Origin: DASWJZ01 sp038211615
GTDB taxonomy: Bacteria > Pseudomonadota > Alphaproteobacteria > Rhizobiales > Afifellaceae
Length of the DNA: 64,000 nt
Assembly: GCA_038211615.1 (NCBI GenBank)
Contig: JBBQVL010000010.1
Span: 1 to 64,000, forward strand
Reading direction: 5' to 3'
Both the position numbers and the translations under genes were made by a program. Of this stretch, positions 17,507 to 26,700 are shown piece by piece. Under the pieces are notes generated by a model that ran no database searches, was not told where the DNA came from, and saw only the letters and a list, made by a program, of their open reading frames with translations. Within the stretch, counting starts at the first letter, position 1; every line of letters begins with the position of its first letter.

Positions 17507-19561
17507 GTGAAAGGTCCGATCGCACCGCCTGTCGCGCAGTCGCCGCTCTCGCCGCTCAAGCTGTTCCGCTGGGCGCGGCAGGCGATCTCCGGCATTGCCA
17601 AGCCGTTCTACCTGATTACCGCGCTGGCGCTCGTGGCCAACGTGGTCACGCAGTACAACGCGCAGCTGATCGCGAATTTCATCGGCCAGGCTCAGCACGA
17701 AACCGTGTCCCAGCCTCCCGCGGCCGCTTCGAGCGGCGCGGAACCGTCGGCCGCAAGTGCGACTGGTGCGCAGACAAGCGCCAAGGGCTTCCGACTTGTC
17801 GACTACGTGCTCCCGCCCGACACGAAATGGACGGCGATCCTCTTTGCGCTGACCGCGCTGCTGGTCATCGCGCTCTCCTTCGCCAACCGCGTCGGAACGG
17901 TGTGGATCAACACGCTGATGCTGCAGAAGCTGCAGCTCCGCCTGCACGACAAGCTGATCCGGCTAGGGCCGACCTATCACGCCAGGCATGACATGGGCGA
18001 GAACAGCGCCGTCATCATGCAGTACACGGCCGGCGCTCAGCCGATGCTCCGGGACGTGCTGACCTTCCCGTTCGTGCGCGGCGTGTCACTCCTCACCGCG
18101 GTGCTCTTCCTTTTCTACAATTTGAGCGAGCTGCGCGGGCAGGACGACGTCATCTACGCGCTGCTCGCCGTGCTGCTGGTGGTTCTTCCGGTCGGTGGAT
18201 GGTGGCTCTCGAGCCGGCTGCGCGGAGCCTATGGCGAGGTGCGCGAGCGGCTCGCCGCGGTCAACAACACGCTGGTCGATTCCCTCACCGCGCCACAGGA
18301 AGTGCAGCTCATGGACGCTGCGCCGCGCCGCTCCATAGCTTTCGGGGCGCGCCTGAAGGCGCTCGCCGAGGCGCAGGTGCAGGCGGCGATCCAGGGCGAA
18401 AAGGCCAACCAGTTCCAGGCGGCGGTGCCAACCGTCCTGCAGGTCGGCCTCATACTCTGGGCGGTCTTCGCGGTCCGCGGCGACGCCGTGCAGGCGGTCG
18501 TCGGCATCTACCTCTTCGTGCCGCGCGTCGTGCAGCCGATCCAGGAGATGATCCAGTTCTATTCGGGCATCAACACCGCCTGGCCGAACATCGAGAAGAT
18601 CGGGCTGATCCTCGAGGAGCCGCTGGAGGTCGAGGACAAGGGCACGACCGATGTCGCGCATCTCAAGCTCTACGACCTCGCGCTGAAGGACCTCACCTAC
18701 CGGCCGACGCCGGAGCGCACCGTGCTCGACCAGGTGAGCTTCGCCTTTCCGACGAGCAAGGTGACGGCGCTCGTCGGTCGCTCCGGCTCGGGCAAGACGA
18801 CGATCCTGCGGCTCGTCGCGCGGCTCTTCGACCCGCAGGGCGGCCGCGTCACCATCGGCGGGATCGATATCCGCGACATCCGCCTGTCGGAGCTTCGCTC
18901 GATGATCGCGACCGTGTCGCAGTTTCCGCTCTTCGTGGAAGCCGACGTGCGCGAGAATCTCCGGCTCGGCGTGCCCGACGCCACCGACGCGCGGATGGAG
19001 GCGGCCTGTCGCGCCGCCGATCTCTGGCCGGCGCTTGAGCGCATCTCGCCCGACGATCCGCTTGCCGCGCCCGTCCCACGCATGGCGGGGAAGAGCGGAC
19101 TTGCCGGCGGAGAGCGGCGGCGGCTCGCCATCGCCCGCGCACTCCTCGCCGAGCCGCGCATCCTGCTCCTCGACGAGCCCTCCACCGGCATCGACGCGGT
19201 AAGCGTCGGAAAGATCGTCGAGACGATCCGCAAGGCGAAGATGAAGCGTACGGTGCTCCTCGTCGATCACGACATGGAGCTCGTCGGCGCGCTTTCCGAT
19301 CAGATCATCTGCCTGGAGGATGGCCGCTTCGCCGATATCGGCACGCCGGAGGATCTCGCGGCCAAGCCGACGACGCTCTACGCGAAGCTCGCGCAGGCGA
19401 AGAAGGCTTACGCCGACACCGGCGACTTCGAGGTGCATGGCTCGGTGCCGGTCAGGCCGGCGGAGATCGCAGGTGCGCCGAAAAGCGGGCAGATGGGCGC
19501 GACGAAGGCGCCGTCACCGGGCGGACCAGCCCGGTCCGCAGGCATGATGAAGAGCGCATAG
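17507..19561 (+). CDS. ABC exporter, fused membrane and ATPase domains
   Basis: Half-transporter of 684 residues. Hydrophobic helices start at ~35-55 and are followed, after an Ala/Ser/Pro-rich periplasmic loop (~60-95), by further helices at ~108-128, ~190-235 and ~305-340. The NBD has Walker A GRSGSGKTT, Q-loop ATVSQFPLF, signature LAGGERRR (LAGGE instead of LSGGQ) and Walker B ILLLDEPSTGID, so ATP hydrolysis looks possible. Overall it is of the exporter (type IV) fold. No peptidase C39 domain. GTG 17507 follows GGGGGAG at the right distance. The cargo is unknown; neighbours (small Cys protein, GAF, S8 protease) hint at a peptide or a signalling role. Confidence 0.85.
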   Translation: MKGPIAPPVAQSPLSPLKLFRWARQAISGIAKPFYLITALALVANVVTQYNAQLIANFIGQAQHETVSQPPAAASSGAEPSAASATGAQTSAKGFRLVDYVLPPDTKWTAILFALTALLVIALSFANRVGTVWINTLMLQKLQLRLHDKLIRLGPTYHARHDMGENSAVIMQYTAGAQPMLRDVLTFPFVRGVSLLTAVLFLFYNLSELRGQDDVIYALLAVLLVVLPVGGWWLSSRLRGAYGEVRERLAAVNNTLVDSLTAPQEVQLMDAAPRRSIAFGARLKALAEAQVQAAIQGEKANQFQAAVPTVLQVGLILWAVFAVRGDAVQAVVGIYLFVPRVVQPIQEMIQFYSGINTAWPNIEKIGLILEEPLEVEDKGTTDVAHLKLYDLALKDLTYRPTPERTVLDQVSFAFPTSKVTALVGRSGSGKTTILRLVARLFDPQGGRVTIGGIDIRDIRLSELRSMIATVSQFPLFVEADVRENLRLGVPDATDARMEAACRAADLWPALERISPDDPLAAPVPRMAGKSGLAGGERRRLAIARALLAEPRILLLDEPSTGIDAVSVGKIVETIRKAKMKRTVLLVDHDMELVGALSDQIICLEDGRFADIGTPEDLAAKPTTLYAKLAQAKKAYADTGDFEVHGSVPVRPAEIAGAPKSGQMGATKAPSPGGPARSAGMMKSA

Positions 19562-19592
19562 ATGGTCCGGGCCATCGCGCGGGGAGAACGAC

Positions 19593-20276
19593 ATGGCTGA
19601 CGCAAGAAACGTGCAGGCCGAGTTGATGACGCGCTACCTCGGCCTGATGCCGGCGACCGGCGAGGACCAGGTGCTGCGCCTCATCGTGGAGACCGGCGTG
19701 CGCGCGGTCGGGGCCGACGAAGGCTCGCTCCTCGTCTATGACCCGGAGCAGAACGACCTGACCTTCGTCATGACCTACGGCAACAAGGAATCGGAGAGCA
19801 TCCTCGTCGGGCAGCGGGTGCCCTTCGGGCAGGGCCTCGCCGGCCTCGCCGCGGAGACGGGCGAAGTGCAGATCGGCGCGCCGCGCTACAAGGACGTGAC
19901 GCAGAGCGAGACGATGGGCGGGATCAAGGCGGTGATCTCGGCGCCGATGATACTCGGCGACAGGCTGATCGGGGTGATCACCGCGGTTTCCAACAAGGAC
20001 GGCAAGCGCTTCACCATGGACGACGGGCAGCTCTATGCCTGCCTTGCCACCATCGCGGCGCTGGTGGTGAACCAGGCGCTGCTGCTCCGCGCCCGCTCAG
20101 AGGACGCCGATTCCGCGACGCCGCAACCGGCCGCGCTCGCGCCCAACCCCGAGGCGCAGGAGGTGCTGGATCGCGTCGGTCGCCTGCTGCAGCGCGACAG
20201 CGGCACCGTCCGGCAGCTCGCGCGCATGCTGGAGGCGGTCGAGGCGATGGCTCCCGCGCCCGGAGCGGCGCAATGA
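19593..20276 (+). CDS. GAF-domain protein
   Basis: Cytoplasmic protein of 227 residues with one GAF domain (about residues 20-170: ETGVRAVGADEGSLLVYDPE, VPFGQGLAGLAAETGEVQIG, and the VISAPMILGDRLIGVITAVS strand pair) and a C-terminal helical tail (residues 185-220). GAF domains bind cyclic nucleotides or other small ligands; the GQGLAG loop and NKxGxxF-like NKDGKRF segment are those of PDE/cyclase-type GAFs, but binding cannot be read directly. It has no output domain, so it may act on the protease whose start overlaps its stop (ATGA, 20273-20276), or on the ABC protein upstream. Confidence 0.87.
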   Translation: MADARNVQAELMTRYLGLMPATGEDQVLRLIVETGVRAVGADEGSLLVYDPEQNDLTFVMTYGNKESESILVGQRVPFGQGLAGLAAETGEVQIGAPRYKDVTQSETMGGIKAVISAPMILGDRLIGVITAVSNKDGKRFTMDDGQLYACLATIAALVVNQALLLRARSEDADSATPQPAALAPNPEAQEVLDRVGRLLQRDSGTVRQLARMLEAVEAMAPAPGAAQ

Positions 20277-21049
20277 GCCTGCCGAAGGGGCTGCTGGCGC
20301 GCGCCCTTGAGGTCCCGATCGACGAGCTCTCAAAGTGCGAACTGGCGCCGGTCATCGTTGCGGTGCTCGACAGCGGAATCGACGGCTCGCATCCCGACCT
20401 CGCGGGAAAGATTCTTCGCGGCACGATCTTCGAGGCCGACGCGGAAGGCGAGGTCACGAACCGCACGAGCGACCCGAGCGCCAACAACGACATTTACGGC
20501 CACGGCACCGGCGTCGCCTCGATCATCGCCCGCATCGCGCCGAATGTCCGCTTCGTCGACGTGCGGGTGCTCGGCGGCAATAATCGCGGCAGCGGCGAAG
20601 CGATGCTCGCGGGCTTCGAGCACGCCGCGCGGAGCGAGGCGGTGCTCTTCAACATGAGCCTCGCCGCGAGCGACAAATATCTGCAGCGCATGAATGCGCT
20701 TGCCGAGCATGCCTATCGCAGGGGCATCGTCATCGTCGCCTCGCGCCGCAATATGCCGCTGCAGGATGAGGGTTACCCGGCAGCGCTGATTCCCTGCGTC
20801 GGTGTCGACAACGAAGGCCAAGGGCCGGAGCGGCGCTGGCTCTACCGCAATGACGTGATCGAATATTCGGCGCACGGCGAGAACGTGCCGGTCGCCGCGC
20901 ATGGCGGCGGCTACACAACGATGACCGGCACGAGCTTCGCCACGCCGATCGTCTGCGGCTGCGTGGCGCTGCTCCTCGGCGCCTATCCCGGCCTCAGACC
21001 GTTCGAAGTGAAGGCGGTGCTGAAGGCGATGGCGGTGGAGGGCAGCTAA
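20273..21049 (+). CDS. Subtilisin-like serine protease (S8), cytoplasmic, no propeptide
   Basis: S8 peptidase of 258 residues reduced to the catalytic core. Asp33 in AVLDSGIDGSHPDL, His77 in YGHGTGVAS and Ser221 in TGTSFATPIVCG form the triad. The oxyanion-hole Asn, normally in an AGN turn, is probably Asn160 in ASRRNMP, an unusual surrounding. There is no signal peptide and no I9-type inhibitory prodomain, so it should work inside the cell and be controlled by something else; translational coupling to the GAF protein makes that the first candidate. Its stop overlaps the stop of the convergent cyclase gene. Confidence 0.9.
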   Translation: MSLPKGLLARALEVPIDELSKCELAPVIVAVLDSGIDGSHPDLAGKILRGTIFEADAEGEVTNRTSDPSANNDIYGHGTGVASIIARIAPNVRFVDVRVLGGNNRGSGEAMLAGFEHAARSEAVLFNMSLAASDKYLQRMNALAEHAYRRGIVIVASRRNMPLQDEGYPAALIPCVGVDNEGQGPERRWLYRNDVIEYSAHGENVPVAAHGGGYTTMTGTSFATPIVCGCVALLLGAYPGLRPFEVKAVLKAMAVEGS

Positions 21050-22839
21050 GCCTCTGCGCGCATCTCGTACATGCGGAACGTCCCGTATCCCTTGGCGAGC
21101 GGGACCTGGCCGACATAGGTGCAGGTGAATTCGCCGCGCGTTTCGAGCAGCAGGATCGCGGCGAAGGCTTCCGTGACGTAGACGGTGCCGGGCGGGGTGA
21201 TCGGCTCGATGCGCGCGGCGCGCGACAGTGCGCGACCGTAATAGGTGTGCTGGCCGACGACCGGATCCCAGTCGGCGAAGACAGGTCCGTAGTGCGCACC
21301 GATGCGCATGGTGGGCGCCTCCTCGCGCCCGAGCAGGCTGCCGTCGATCGTCGCGAGCCGCTTCTGGACCGTGAGGCAGATTCCAGCGGCGCTGCGGACA
21401 TCGGGGACGACGAGGTGGATGGCATCCCCCCATGTGTTCTTGAGGGCGACCGCCTCCCCGCTTTCCGCGACCACGTCGCCGATCGCGCGCATGACGGTGT
21501 CCCAGAAGATCGGCAGGAATTTCTCCGGCATCTTCGAGAAGCCAGGAAGGTCGCCGAAGATCACGGCGCAGCACTGGCGGGGTTCTTCACGCTTGCGCTG
21601 CGCCGGAGCGGGCGCGTCGCCAAGCGCCAGGATCACCTGCCGGCGCGCCTTGTCCCTGGTCCAGGCAGCCGCAGCGCCGGCATCAACGCCCTCGGCAGCG
21701 GAATCGGTGAGGACCAATTGCGCTGCCCCGCCGTCGATATTCTGCGCGCGCTGCAAGGCAAGCCCCATGGCGACGCGCGCGGAATAGTCTCCAAGCGTCG
21801 GATCGTCAGAATCCGGATCCTCGGCGATGGTGCCGAGCCTGTGCGCGTTGGCGCAGCAAGCCGCGAAGCGTTCGCGCCACTGCCTGCCCGCGCCTTTCAG
21901 GGCGAGCTTCACGAAAGCGGCCGGCGGGAGCGGCAGCATCACGTTGAGCTCGCGCCCCGCCGCCAGCGCAGCTTCCGCCAGGAGGATTTCGCCGGGGGTC
22001 CCGAGTGACCCGACCAGCGCGCCGGGATTGAGCTTCTTCAACGCCGCGCCGATGCGCTCGCGTGCCATGGCGGCCGCAGGGCCGTCGCCGTAGCGCTTCC
22101 AGAGGCCGGCGGAGTTCGTCGCGCCGAGATAGTGGACCGTCAAGCGCGGCGCGAGCGGCGCAAGAAGCTTCTCGATCTTCGCCGGCGTGTGGCCGGCCTC
22201 GCTGAGGACAAGCCGAAGCTGCCGGCGCGTGCTCGAGCCGGCGCCCTCGTCGCCGAATGCGCGCGCCGCATTGAGATCGGCGCGCGCGGCATCGAGGCGG
22301 CCAAGCAGGACGTTGGCCTCGGCGCGCGTCGCCAGCGCCCAGAAATCCTTCGCCGCGGCCACTTCCGGATCGGCGAGAACCCGTGCGGCGATCCGCGCCG
22401 CTTCCTTCTTCCGGCCGCCGAGGAACGTCAGGCTCGTCCAGTTGATCGCGGGATAATAACCCGGCCTCCGGTCGAAGACGCGCTTGTAGACGGCTGCCGC
22501 ATCGAGCAGCGCGGCGCGGCGCGGCGCGCCGCTCAGTTTCAGCGCGAGGTCCTTCAGGAGGCGGCCCTCGAGCGCCAGCACATCGGTGTCGTCAGATCGG
22601 CCGAGGTTCCAGTCGTGGAAGAGCCGCATGGCGCGCTCAGTGGCGCCGGCGCGCGCCAGCCCGAGGACGGCCCGGTGCCTGAGGCGCTCATCGTCCGGAA
22701 AGGTCTTGAGGTGCTGGCTTGCGAGGTCGACCGCCGCAATCCATTCACCCTTCTTCAGCGCCTGCTGCACCTCGGCGATCGCCTCCGACAGACCTTCCTG
22801 CATCGCCCCGAACTCCGATTTGGCGCCGATCTTATGCAT
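21046..22839 (-). CDS. TPR / Rossmann-like / class III cyclase protein
   Basis: Protein of 597 residues. Residues ~15-215 are TPR-like with the TRAFs-binding-type phrase RRPGYYPAINWTSL. Residues ~265-400 form an alpha/beta unit (LVGSLGTPGEILLAEAALAAG, NVMLPLPPAAF) resembling SLOG/Rossmann nucleotide-binding folds. Residues ~420-597 are a class III cyclase domain: metal Asp430 in FGDLPGFS and Asp472 in NTWGDAIHLV, and GRALSRAARIE near the transition-state Arg. The usual adenine-reading Lys (K-x-x-GD) is replaced (N-T-W-GD), so the product need not be cAMP. ATG 22839 is chosen because upstream codons lie in the intergenic terminator and CRP box. It has the same module order as the CRP fusion at 33-35.5 kb. 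Confidence 0.85.
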   Translation of the reverse strand: MHKIGAKSEFGAMQEGLSEAIAEVQQALKKGEWIAAVDLASQHLKTFPDDERLRHRAVLGLARAGATERAMRLFHDWNLGRSDDTDVLALEGRLLKDLALKLSGAPRRAALLDAAAVYKRVFDRRPGYYPAINWTSLTFLGGRKKEAARIAARVLADPEVAAAKDFWALATRAEANVLLGRLDAARADLNAARAFGDEGAGSSTRRQLRLVLSEAGHTPAKIEKLLAPLAPRLTVHYLGATNSAGLWKRYGDGPAAAMARERIGAALKKLNPGALVGSLGTPGEILLAEAALAAGRELNVMLPLPPAAFVKLALKGAGRQWRERFAACCANAHRLGTIAEDPDSDDPTLGDYSARVAMGLALQRAQNIDGGAAQLVLTDSAAEGVDAGAAAAWTRDKARRQVILALGDAPAPAQRKREEPRQCCAVIFGDLPGFSKMPEKFLPIFWDTVMRAIGDVVAESGEAVALKNTWGDAIHLVVPDVRSAAGICLTVQKRLATIDGSLLGREEAPTMRIGAHYGPVFADWDPVVGQHTYYGRALSRAARIEPITPPGTVYVTEAFAAILLLETRGEFTCTYVGQVPLAKGYGTFRMYEMRAEA

Positions 22840-22860
22840 GGCCCGGAGACCGGCAAGAAG

Positions 22861-22892
22861 CGCAAAAGAAAACCGCCGCCCGTGGGCGGCGG
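22861..22892 (-). terminator. Intrinsic terminator in the 5' leader of the cyclase gene
   Basis: On the minus strand, CCGCCGCC (22892-22885), loop CACG, GGCGGCGG (22880-22873), then TTTTCTTTT. It lies 33 bases upstream of the cyclase ATG with no minus-strand gene before it, so it would either attenuate the cyclase transcript or end a small RNA made from the divergent promoter region. Confidence 0.75.
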
Positions 22893-22974
22893 CAGTTGGG
22901 AGGGAGGTCATCCCGGAGCGGGAGGAAGGCGCCCGCATCCGACATCCGCAATATGCCGGGCTCCCCGATCGCGG

Positions 22975-22994
22975 TTTGTGAGCGGCCTCACAAT
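22975..22994. promoter_or_regulatory. CRP-type binding site TGTGA-N6-TCACA
   Basis: TTGTGAG (22976-22982) and CTCACAA (22987-22993) are perfect inverted arms, containing TGTGA-N6-TCACA at 22977-22992, the exact CRP/FNR-superfamily CRP consensus. It lies in the 235-base divergent region, 82 bases upstream of the + strand secreted-protein gene and 137 bases upstream of the cyclase gene. Confidence 0.7.
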
Positions 22995-23074
22995 GCGGGA
23001 AGCGCGATGCCGGTAGGTGATGGTCATTCGCAGCGTTCCAACGCGGACGCGGCACCAGAGGAAGGAGCATGACA

Positions 23075-23662
23075 ATGCGCACGAAACTGATCGCAACGGC
23101 CGCGATTCTCGTCGCCGCCACCGCAACCGCCGCCAGGGCTGATTCCAGCGACTGGCGACCCGAAGGCCACGACAGCGCCGTCGCGGCCTGCCTCGACTTC
23201 AACCAGTACAAGCCCGCAAACCTCGACAGCGCCGCCGAGGACGGAATGGGCGACTGGATCGTCTGGGTGAAGGACAAGGATGGCGACCTGTGGCTCTGCA
23301 ATGCCGACAAGGATGGCGATGTCTATGCCAACGTCCTCCTGAACGGCGACATGCTCGACGGCGAGGGCTCGCAGCTCGTCACGGACGAGAGCGGGCGTCA
23401 CCCCGGCCCGGCCGAGAGCGCCGAGCGGCTCTGCGCGGCGGTCGGCAGCACCAAGGAAGAGCTGGAGATCGTCTCGACCGTCGACGACGCGCTCGGCGAC
23501 TATCTCGTGTGGCTGAAGAACAAGAGCGGGAGCTACTGGATGTGCAACGCCTCCAGCGACGACAAGCTCTATACCTTCGAGCCGGTCGAGTATCCGATCG
23601 AGGGGCAGCCCGCCTCGGACGATGCGAATTGCTGCGAGACGAGCCCGGGGCGGCAGAGCTGA
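23075..23662 (+). CDS. Secreted two-repeat protein, unknown function
   Basis: Exported protein of 195 residues, not recognised. A signal peptide covers about residues 1-23. The mature part is two copies of a ~75-residue unit, each with an early Cys (AVAACLDFN / AERLCAAVG) and a core GDWIVWVKDKDGDLWLCNAD / GDYLVWLKNKSGSYWMCNAS, so each unit probably has one disulfide and a small beta fold. The Asp-rich loops DKDGD could bind Ca2+. ATG 23075 is preferred over 23069 because GAAGGAG ends seven bases before it. The CRP-type box upstream suggests cAMP control. Confidence 0.75.
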   Translation: MRTKLIATAAILVAATATAARADSSDWRPEGHDSAVAACLDFNQYKPANLDSAAEDGMGDWIVWVKDKDGDLWLCNADKDGDVYANVLLNGDMLDGEGSQLVTDESGRHPGPAESAERLCAAVGSTKEELEIVSTVDDALGDYLVWLKNKSGSYWMCNASSDDKLYTFEPVEYPIEGQPASDDANCCETSPGRQS

Positions 23663-23673
23663 TGGCCCAGGAG

Positions 23674-23700
23674 GGTGCGCGTCTCGCGCACCTTCCCCTT
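23674..23700 (+). terminator. Terminator between convergent genes
   Basis: GGTGCGCG (23674-23681), loop TCT, CGCGCACC (23685-23692), followed by TTCCCCTT. Perfect stem, weak T-run. It serves the secreted-protein gene. Confidence 0.6.
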
Positions 23701-23738
23701 GGGCGACGAGACGCCGCTCTTCTATTCAGCGCCCGTCG

Positions 23739-26700
23739 TCAGCTCGGGTTTGTCTCTTCCGCCGGCAGCTCCACCAGCGCCTCCGGCGTCCAGGCGGCGA
23801 CTTCCGCCTTGATGCGCTCCTCGTCCGTCGTGCGCACCAGCACGCTATCCGATCTTCGGCGGGCGTCGGCAGCCGCGTCCGGATTGCCGGCCTCGTCGAA
23901 GAGCCGTGTGGCGACGAGAAGGTGGAAGAGCCGCTGCTGCGTGTCCTTCGTGAGGTCGGCAAGCGCCACATGCGCTTGCGCCACGCCGAGCGCCGCTGCC
24001 TTGCCGGCGTACCAGGCAAGTCCCACCCGATCGCTGTCGGTCTTCGCGTGCGCCAGAAGGTAGGGGTAGAGGACGGGGAACGACTCGATGATCGTGCGCT
24101 GGGCCGCCGCGATGTAGGCATCTGGGCTCTTGTCGTCGTCCTTCTGGCTGAGCGCGTAGGCTACCAGCGCAAAGGCTGGCGAGACGCCCGCCGCGGCAGA
24201 GGCGCGGGCGATCGGCATATACTCGGCTTCCCGTTTCGTGTCGGCGCTGGTCACCCGCGCAAGCTGATAGCGCGCGCGTTCATCCTCCGGGCTACGCTCG
24301 GTTTCTGTCCGGCAGGCTGTCTCCGCCTTCGCCGCGTCGACCTGGTCGAGCACCAGCCCCGGCGCGCGACGCAACGGATCGTAGGGATCCGCGGCGAGGA
24401 GATCGCAGTCGGTCACCGTTTGCCCACCCGTCTCGATATTGACGAGGCCGCTCAGGAAACCGATCGGCCAACCATAGGAGCTCATCCGGTACCAGCCAGC
24501 GACGAAGCCGGAATCGCCGGTCGCCGCGCCGCTCTGGATCATCGCGGCGTTGAGGTCATCCTTCTTCGCCGCGAGCGACAGTACCTCAAGCACCCAGCCG
24601 ACGTGCTCCTCGGCGGTGCGCCCGTCGGCAAGATTGGCGAGTTCGTATTCGCGTATGGTCTGGGCGAGGTTCGCAAGGCCGAAGCCGTAGCCCACGCCCA
24701 CCCGGTTCAGGAGGTTCGGATCGAGCTTCTCCCGGTCACTCCACACCGTCTCGTATTCCTTGATCCCCTCCCGCTCGATTGCCGCGGTGTCGGCGGATGA
24801 GGGCTCGGCGAGGCCTACCCAGCGCAGCGCCTCGGCAAAGCGGAAGCGCAATTCCAGGTTCCCGGGATCCGCGCCGACGGCGGCGCGCAGGACCTCGGTG
24901 CTCGACTGCAGGACCGGGACGGCTTTCGCGCTGTCGCTGTCATTGACGAGCACGCCCTCCCAGAAGAGCGACATGCCACGCATCCGGTTCCACTTTTGCG
25001 CATCGTCGGAGGCGCCGGCGATCGCTTCTTCCAGGTGCGCTAGCGACTGGAGGATCTGCTGCGCCTCCTTGCTTTCCGCCTCGGCTTTCGTTCCGGGCAG
25101 CGTGTCGTATTCGTAGGCGGCCAGCGACAGGTCCACCGCATTCATGGCGGTCGCGACGACGTCGCGCGGCGCGGCGGCGACGGTGGCCGCCGCGAGGTCC
25201 GCGGCGCGCGTGAAGAGGCCGCTCGCCTCGGTGTCCGAGTGGATCGGAGACCGGAAGGCAGCGCCGATCATCTTCAGCGACTCGGCCGCAAGGCGGAATG
25301 CGCTCGCCGGCTCTGAACCGCGCAATGCGTCGGCAAGGCCGAGATATTCGCGCACCAGATCGGGCGACCACTGGGTCTCGCCGCTCCGGCGTCCGAAATC
25401 GATCAGCATGTCGGCGGCGGCCTTCGGGTCGGAGTTCCGCAGATCGAAGATGCGCGCGCGCTCCAGCTCCGTGCGAAGCGCATCGAGCAGCGGCGAGTTC
25501 GGCAGCCGAGCCGCGAGCGTCTCGGCGTTCTTCATGTCGAGCTCGCGCCGCGCCGCCGCGCTTTCGGGGAGCGCCGGTTGCGAAGCAGCGGGCGCCACGG
25601 TCGTGGCTGGCGGCGCGGTCGGCTTCCACGCCTCTGCCTCTGACATCGCGGCAAGCACGCGGTCGTCGGGCAGGAGGCGCGCAAGCTGCGCGCGACGGTG
25701 GGCGGCGAACTTCGCCTCGTCCACGCGTCCGCCCGCGCGATAGAGCTTCTCGGCCAGCGAGAATTCGAAGAGCGCGGCGGCAAGCGCGTCGATATCGTCG
25801 ATCTGCCGCTCTTCCCAGTGCGCGACGAGTTGATGCGCGGCGGGATCGGGGCCGCCCTCGGCCCGCGCCCGTTCGACGAGGTCGGGATCGATCGGCGCGC
25901 CCGCGGCGATGGGCGGAAGGACATTCGACGGCAGGTTCGTGCCGAAGCGCATCACGTCCCTGGCGATCGCGTTCTTCTCGAGCGAACCGCGCTCGATGGA
26001 GATGCGGGCAAGGGCAGCGCCGAGCATGCGCAGCGCCGTCGCATCTCCCGATGCCGCGCCCTGCAGCACGCGGGAGAACGCGCGGTCATCGACGAGTTCC
26101 ATGACGCTGGCGCCCGAGCCTCGCTCCGCCAGCGATTCGGCCGCGGCAAGAATGCCCTGCCCTTCCTCCGCGGCGGCGCAGCGGGTCGATTCCTGCGCCA
26201 CCGATTCCGATACGGTCTCGCCCAGAACCCGGCTCTCGATGCGCGGGACCGTCGAGGTAAGGGCATCGGCGCAGCCATCCGTGGAGCCGCCCGAGGCGGA
26301 AGCGGCCGAGTGCTCCATCTTCTGCTCGATGGTGAGCGAATCGAGGCTCGCGTCCGCCTCCACGTCGAGCAGGCTGCGCATCGCCACGAGGCGCGCCGCA
26401 TCGACCGATGAGGCGGGCGTGATCGAGCGGAAGGCGATCGTCGAAACGGAGTCCGTATCCCATTCGAGCGACATCGCATTGCCATCCGCCCGGAGCGCCA
26501 CGGCTGACGGGTTCGCCGGCAGGCGGGCGAAGCCGGAAAGCGCGCCGGTTGCCGCGTCAAAGGACAGCATCATGTTGCGGTCGTCCGCGACGGCAATCCC
26601 GCCCTTGGCGGCGTAGAGACCCTGGAAGCTGGAGCGAAACACCACGTTGTCGAACTTCACCGCCCACGCCCCGTCGTCGCCCTGGTGGAAGGCCGAAATC

